Of a stretch of DNA of 64,000 nucleotides, positions 62,582 to 64,000 are shown piece after piece (positions within the stretch are counted from its first letter, which is position 1; the number at the start of each line of letters is the position of its first letter). The stretch is from Chrysogorgia sp. JL179-B06 (taxonomy: Eukaryota > Cnidaria > Anthozoa > Scleralcyonacea > Chrysogorgiidae), in assembly GCA_035772405.1 (NCBI GenBank), contig JAYKKM010000255.1, forward strand, positions 310,001-374,000, read 5' to 3'. The notes beneath the pieces are model-generated. The model ran no database searches. It was not told where the DNA came from and worked only from the letters and a program-made list of their open reading frames with translations. The position numbers and the translations under genes were made by a program.

Positions 62582-62881
62582 ATGACTGACAGTGAATCTG
62601 TACCTATTATAACGTCAACAACAAGGACTAAAGACCCTAATAGAGTAGAGGCAGGCAAACGATTGGCTGCTATATCTAAAGCTGCAAAAGAGAGGAAGAT
62701 GAGAGAGAGAGTGATAAGTGAGGACGATAGTTTTAACTACGGATACATCATAGGTACTATAGGAGTGGTTATAGCCGCTGGTTCACTGTATTACACGATG
62801 AGGCAAGACAAACAAGTAGTGACCGAAGAGCCTAAGAACGTCGTTATAAAACCATCACGTAAACTCGACAGCTTCGATTAA
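62582..62881 (+). CDS. H: 99-aa small membrane protein
   Basis: Same as E1 15315-15614 except for a few residues (DPNRVEAGKRL for DPKRVEAGKRL; AAGSLYYT). Basic helix plus one membrane segment. Frame open. Confidence 0.65.
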   Translation: MTDSESVPIITSTTRTKDPNRVEAGKRLAAISKAAKERKMRERVISEDDSFNYGYIIGTIGVVIAAGSLYYTMRQDKQVVTEEPKNVVIKPSRKLDSFD

Positions 62882-62882
62882 A

Positions 62883-62899
62883 ACATATCGTATAGTATA
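62883..62899 (+). promoter_or_regulatory. TATA-like motif before the H 77-aa gene
   Basis: ACATATCGTATAGTATA ending at the A of ATG 62899. Confidence 0.55.
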
Positions 62900-63132
62900 T
62901 GGCATCAATAGACAGAAAAGAACTGATGAACGAGCTATACGACGCAGCCATTGTGACTGCTGGAGCTGTAGCCGTATCCATGGCATCAAAGAAAGTACTA
63001 AAAGAACCGCTAGGCACCCCTGAATCAGTGAAGGGCACCCTCAAGCTAGCGACTGCTGTGGGTGTCTCAACGCTACTTGTCAAGTGGGCACAGAGTAAGA
63101 AATACTTACCTGTAGATCCATTTTCAAAATAA
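62899..63132 (+). CDS. H: 77-aa small membrane protein
   Basis: MASIDRKELMNELYDAAIVT, KEPLGTPESVKGTLKLATAV, SKKYLPVDPFSK. Frame open. The next H gene is interrupted by retrotransposon sequence 17 nt further on. Confidence 0.65.
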   Translation: MASIDRKELMNELYDAAIVTAGAVAVSMASKKVLKEPLGTPESVKGTLKLATAVGVSTLLVKWAQSKKYLPVDPFSK

Positions 63133-63149
63133 TCTAACGTAATACATAA

Positions 63150-63750
63150 TAATAATAATAATAATAAGTAAACTTATATAGCGCATATACAGAACTGTTC
63201 TAAGCGCTTTACAAATGTTATGCCTAAGTCTATAGTTAATCTAGTTAATTTACACAGTTTGATAAATGAGAATATAGAAAAATATTAAATAATATATCTT
63301 ATATATACAAAGTAGTAGAATATAAAACAAAATTAAAAAGATTTATAAACAGATTTAAAAAGATGTGTTTTAACTTTTGATTTAAAAATGTCAATACTTG
63401 CAGATTGCTTAATGTTAATTGGTAATAAGTTCCATAGTTGAGGTGCAGATATAGTGAATGCTCTTTTTCCATAAGATACAAGATTAAACGATTCTTGCTT
63501 TAGAAGGTACATAGAAGAAGAACGAAGCGTCCTTTTTGGCTGATAACGTGTAATCATTTCTTCCAAGTAGATCGGTGCCATACCACTCAGGGATTTATAA
63601 GTTAATAATAATATTTTGAATTGTATTCGCTCCTCAATAGGCAGCCAATGGAGATCCATAAGGAGAGGCGTAATATGATCATATTTACGCGAACGTGTTA
63701 TAATACGAGCTGCCGCATTCTGAACATATTGAAGTTTCTTCAGCAAGTAT
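63150..63750 (-). mobile_element. 5'-truncated L2/CR1-type non-LTR retrotransposon
   Basis: In minus orientation: the end of a reverse-transcriptase ORF (63333-63746), a 3' UTR, then the tail GTAAAGCGCTTAGAAC ... GCGCTATATAAG and a TTA microsatellite (63150-63172). That tail is shared by L2/CR1 elements and their SINEs in many animals. Inserted just before the H coiled-coil gene. Confidence 0.75.
63333..63746 (-). pseudogene. C-terminal end of a CR1/L2 reverse transcriptase ORF
   Basis: LKKLQYVQNAAARIITRSRK, then DHITPLLMDLHWLPIEERIQFK, TYKSLSGMAPIYLEEMI, APQLWNLLPINIKQS and a DIFKSKVKTHLF ending. This is the conserved C-terminal domain that follows the RT in CR1/L2/Jockey-like elements. The catalytic RT part is missing (5' truncation). 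Confidence 0.8.
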
Positions 63751-63918
63751 TTAATTACTAAATGTTGACTATGAAGTGGCTACCAGCGCAATTGCGGAAC
63801 GTTTCTTCTAAGTGATTGCGTCCTTCGTGTCACCGGATCTCCACCAACCTAGCCACTTTGAAAATCCCCATTGGAATTCTCTCTCTCGATCAAGAGAAGG
63901 CATTCAACCGGGTAGATT
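63751..63918 (+). mobile_element. Fragment of a second non-LTR reverse transcriptase
   Basis: On the + strand, 63864-63917 reads IPIGILSLDQEKAFNRVD, the region of RT motif A with its catalytic Asp (LDqeKAFdRVdW) in L1/Tx1-like elements. The upstream 100 nt have stops and no recognised protein. Orientation is opposite to the L2-type piece, so this is a separate insertion or filler. Confidence 0.55.
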
Positions 63919-64000
63919 GGCTAGTGTGATAGCAGGTGGTTTGTTCAACGCTATAGCATTCGCAGGAGCTGGATTCATATTCGGCAAGCTAAACCACACC
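63919..64000 (+). pseudogene. H: membrane coiled-coil gene, start replaced by insertion, runs off the window
   Basis: From GGCTAGTG the text matches the E1/E3 gene start (ASVIAGGLFNAIAFAGAGFI, then FGKLNHT), but its ATG is gone: the AAT of TAATGG lies at 63148-63150, before the retrotransposon sequence. Continues past 64000. Confidence 0.75.

Larger units (their letters stand above)
3088..64000 (+). mobile_element. Host Polinton H, fragmented by nested insertions (E1, E2, E3) and retrotransposon debris
   Basis: H can be followed as one gene order once the inserts are set aside: 480-aa-protein remnant, integrase (4070-4790 plus 21581-21951), penton (21957-22601), 545-aa protein (22619-22627 plus 40885-42537), fibre, 170-aa membrane protein, Bro-N/nuclease (44224-44974 plus 62439-62512), 99-aa and 77-aa proteins, and the start of the coiled-coil gene at the right edge. 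This is the order found in E1. H coding text is close to E1 and E3. Its left end is lost in a rearrangement at 3088-4062 (no ATPase or capsid gene is present). Its right end is outside the window. Confidence 0.85.

Noticed and set aside
1..64000. Window as a free virus or bacterial genome
   Set aside because: Target duplications, nesting, retrotransposon tails and decayed copies show integrated elements in a eukaryotic chromosome.

Overview
The window is eukaryotic (metazoan) genomic DNA made almost entirely of Polinton/Maverick elements, the large DNA transposons that carry virus-like capsid genes. The evidence is the recurring gene set: protein-primed family B DNA polymerase, retroviral-type integrase with a chromodomain, double-jelly-roll major capsid protein, penton-like minor capsid protein and an A32-like packaging ATPase. 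Each complete copy is bounded by AGTAGTATAG termini and a 6-bp target duplication. L2/CR1-type retrotransposon debris supports an animal host. A marine invertebrate such as a cnidarian is my guess; the sequence does not prove it. No cellular host gene is recognisable.

Layout. (1) 1-3087: an AT-rich, decayed Polinton of a different lineage (capsid C-terminus, three unknown ORF remnants, adenain-like protease), ending in low-complexity DNA. (2) 3088-64000: one host Polinton, called H, split by three later Polintons. H survives at 3088-4790, 21581-22627, 40885-44974 and 62439-64000, and runs off the right edge. (3) E1, 4791-21580 (16,790 bp), sits in the H integrase gene with TSD TCTGTG. (4) E2, 22628-40884 (18,257 bp), sits at the start codon of an H late gene with TSD ATGGAC. 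(5) E3, 44975-62438 (17,464 bp), lies in opposite orientation inside the H Bro-N/nuclease gene with TSD GCAATA. An L2-like retrotransposon tail and a second reverse-transcriptase fragment interrupt another H gene near 63150-63918.

Gene plan, written with the ATPase end at the left. Leftward genes: small DUF protein, packaging ATPase, major capsid protein, a membrane-anchored protein of about 480 aa, integrase, penton. Rightward genes: tail-anchored protein of about 545 aa, lectin-like fibre, a small membrane protein, Bro-N + VRR-NUC-like + zinc finger protein, several very small membrane or coiled-coil proteins, a zinc-ribbon VLTF3-like protein, a C2H2 mini-protein and PolB. Integrase and PolB serve integration and replication. 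MCP, penton, ATPase and fibre would build and fill a virion. The VLTF3-like protein and a shared start-codon-proximal motif (ACATGTGGTATAGTATA type) suggest a virus-style late-transcription circuit.

Condition. E2 has every recognised gene open, long and nearly matching TIRs, and extra genes (type II thymidine kinase, a zinc-finger partner, an N-myristoylation-type protein, a cationic amphipathic peptide), so it is the best candidate for a recently active element. E1 and E3 carry scattered nonsense, frameshift and duplication lesions. E1 also has its PolB cassette inverted relative to E2 and E3. E1 and E2 end in long imperfect palindromes that could fold as terminal hairpins. I found no capsid-maturation protease gene in E1, E2 or E3.
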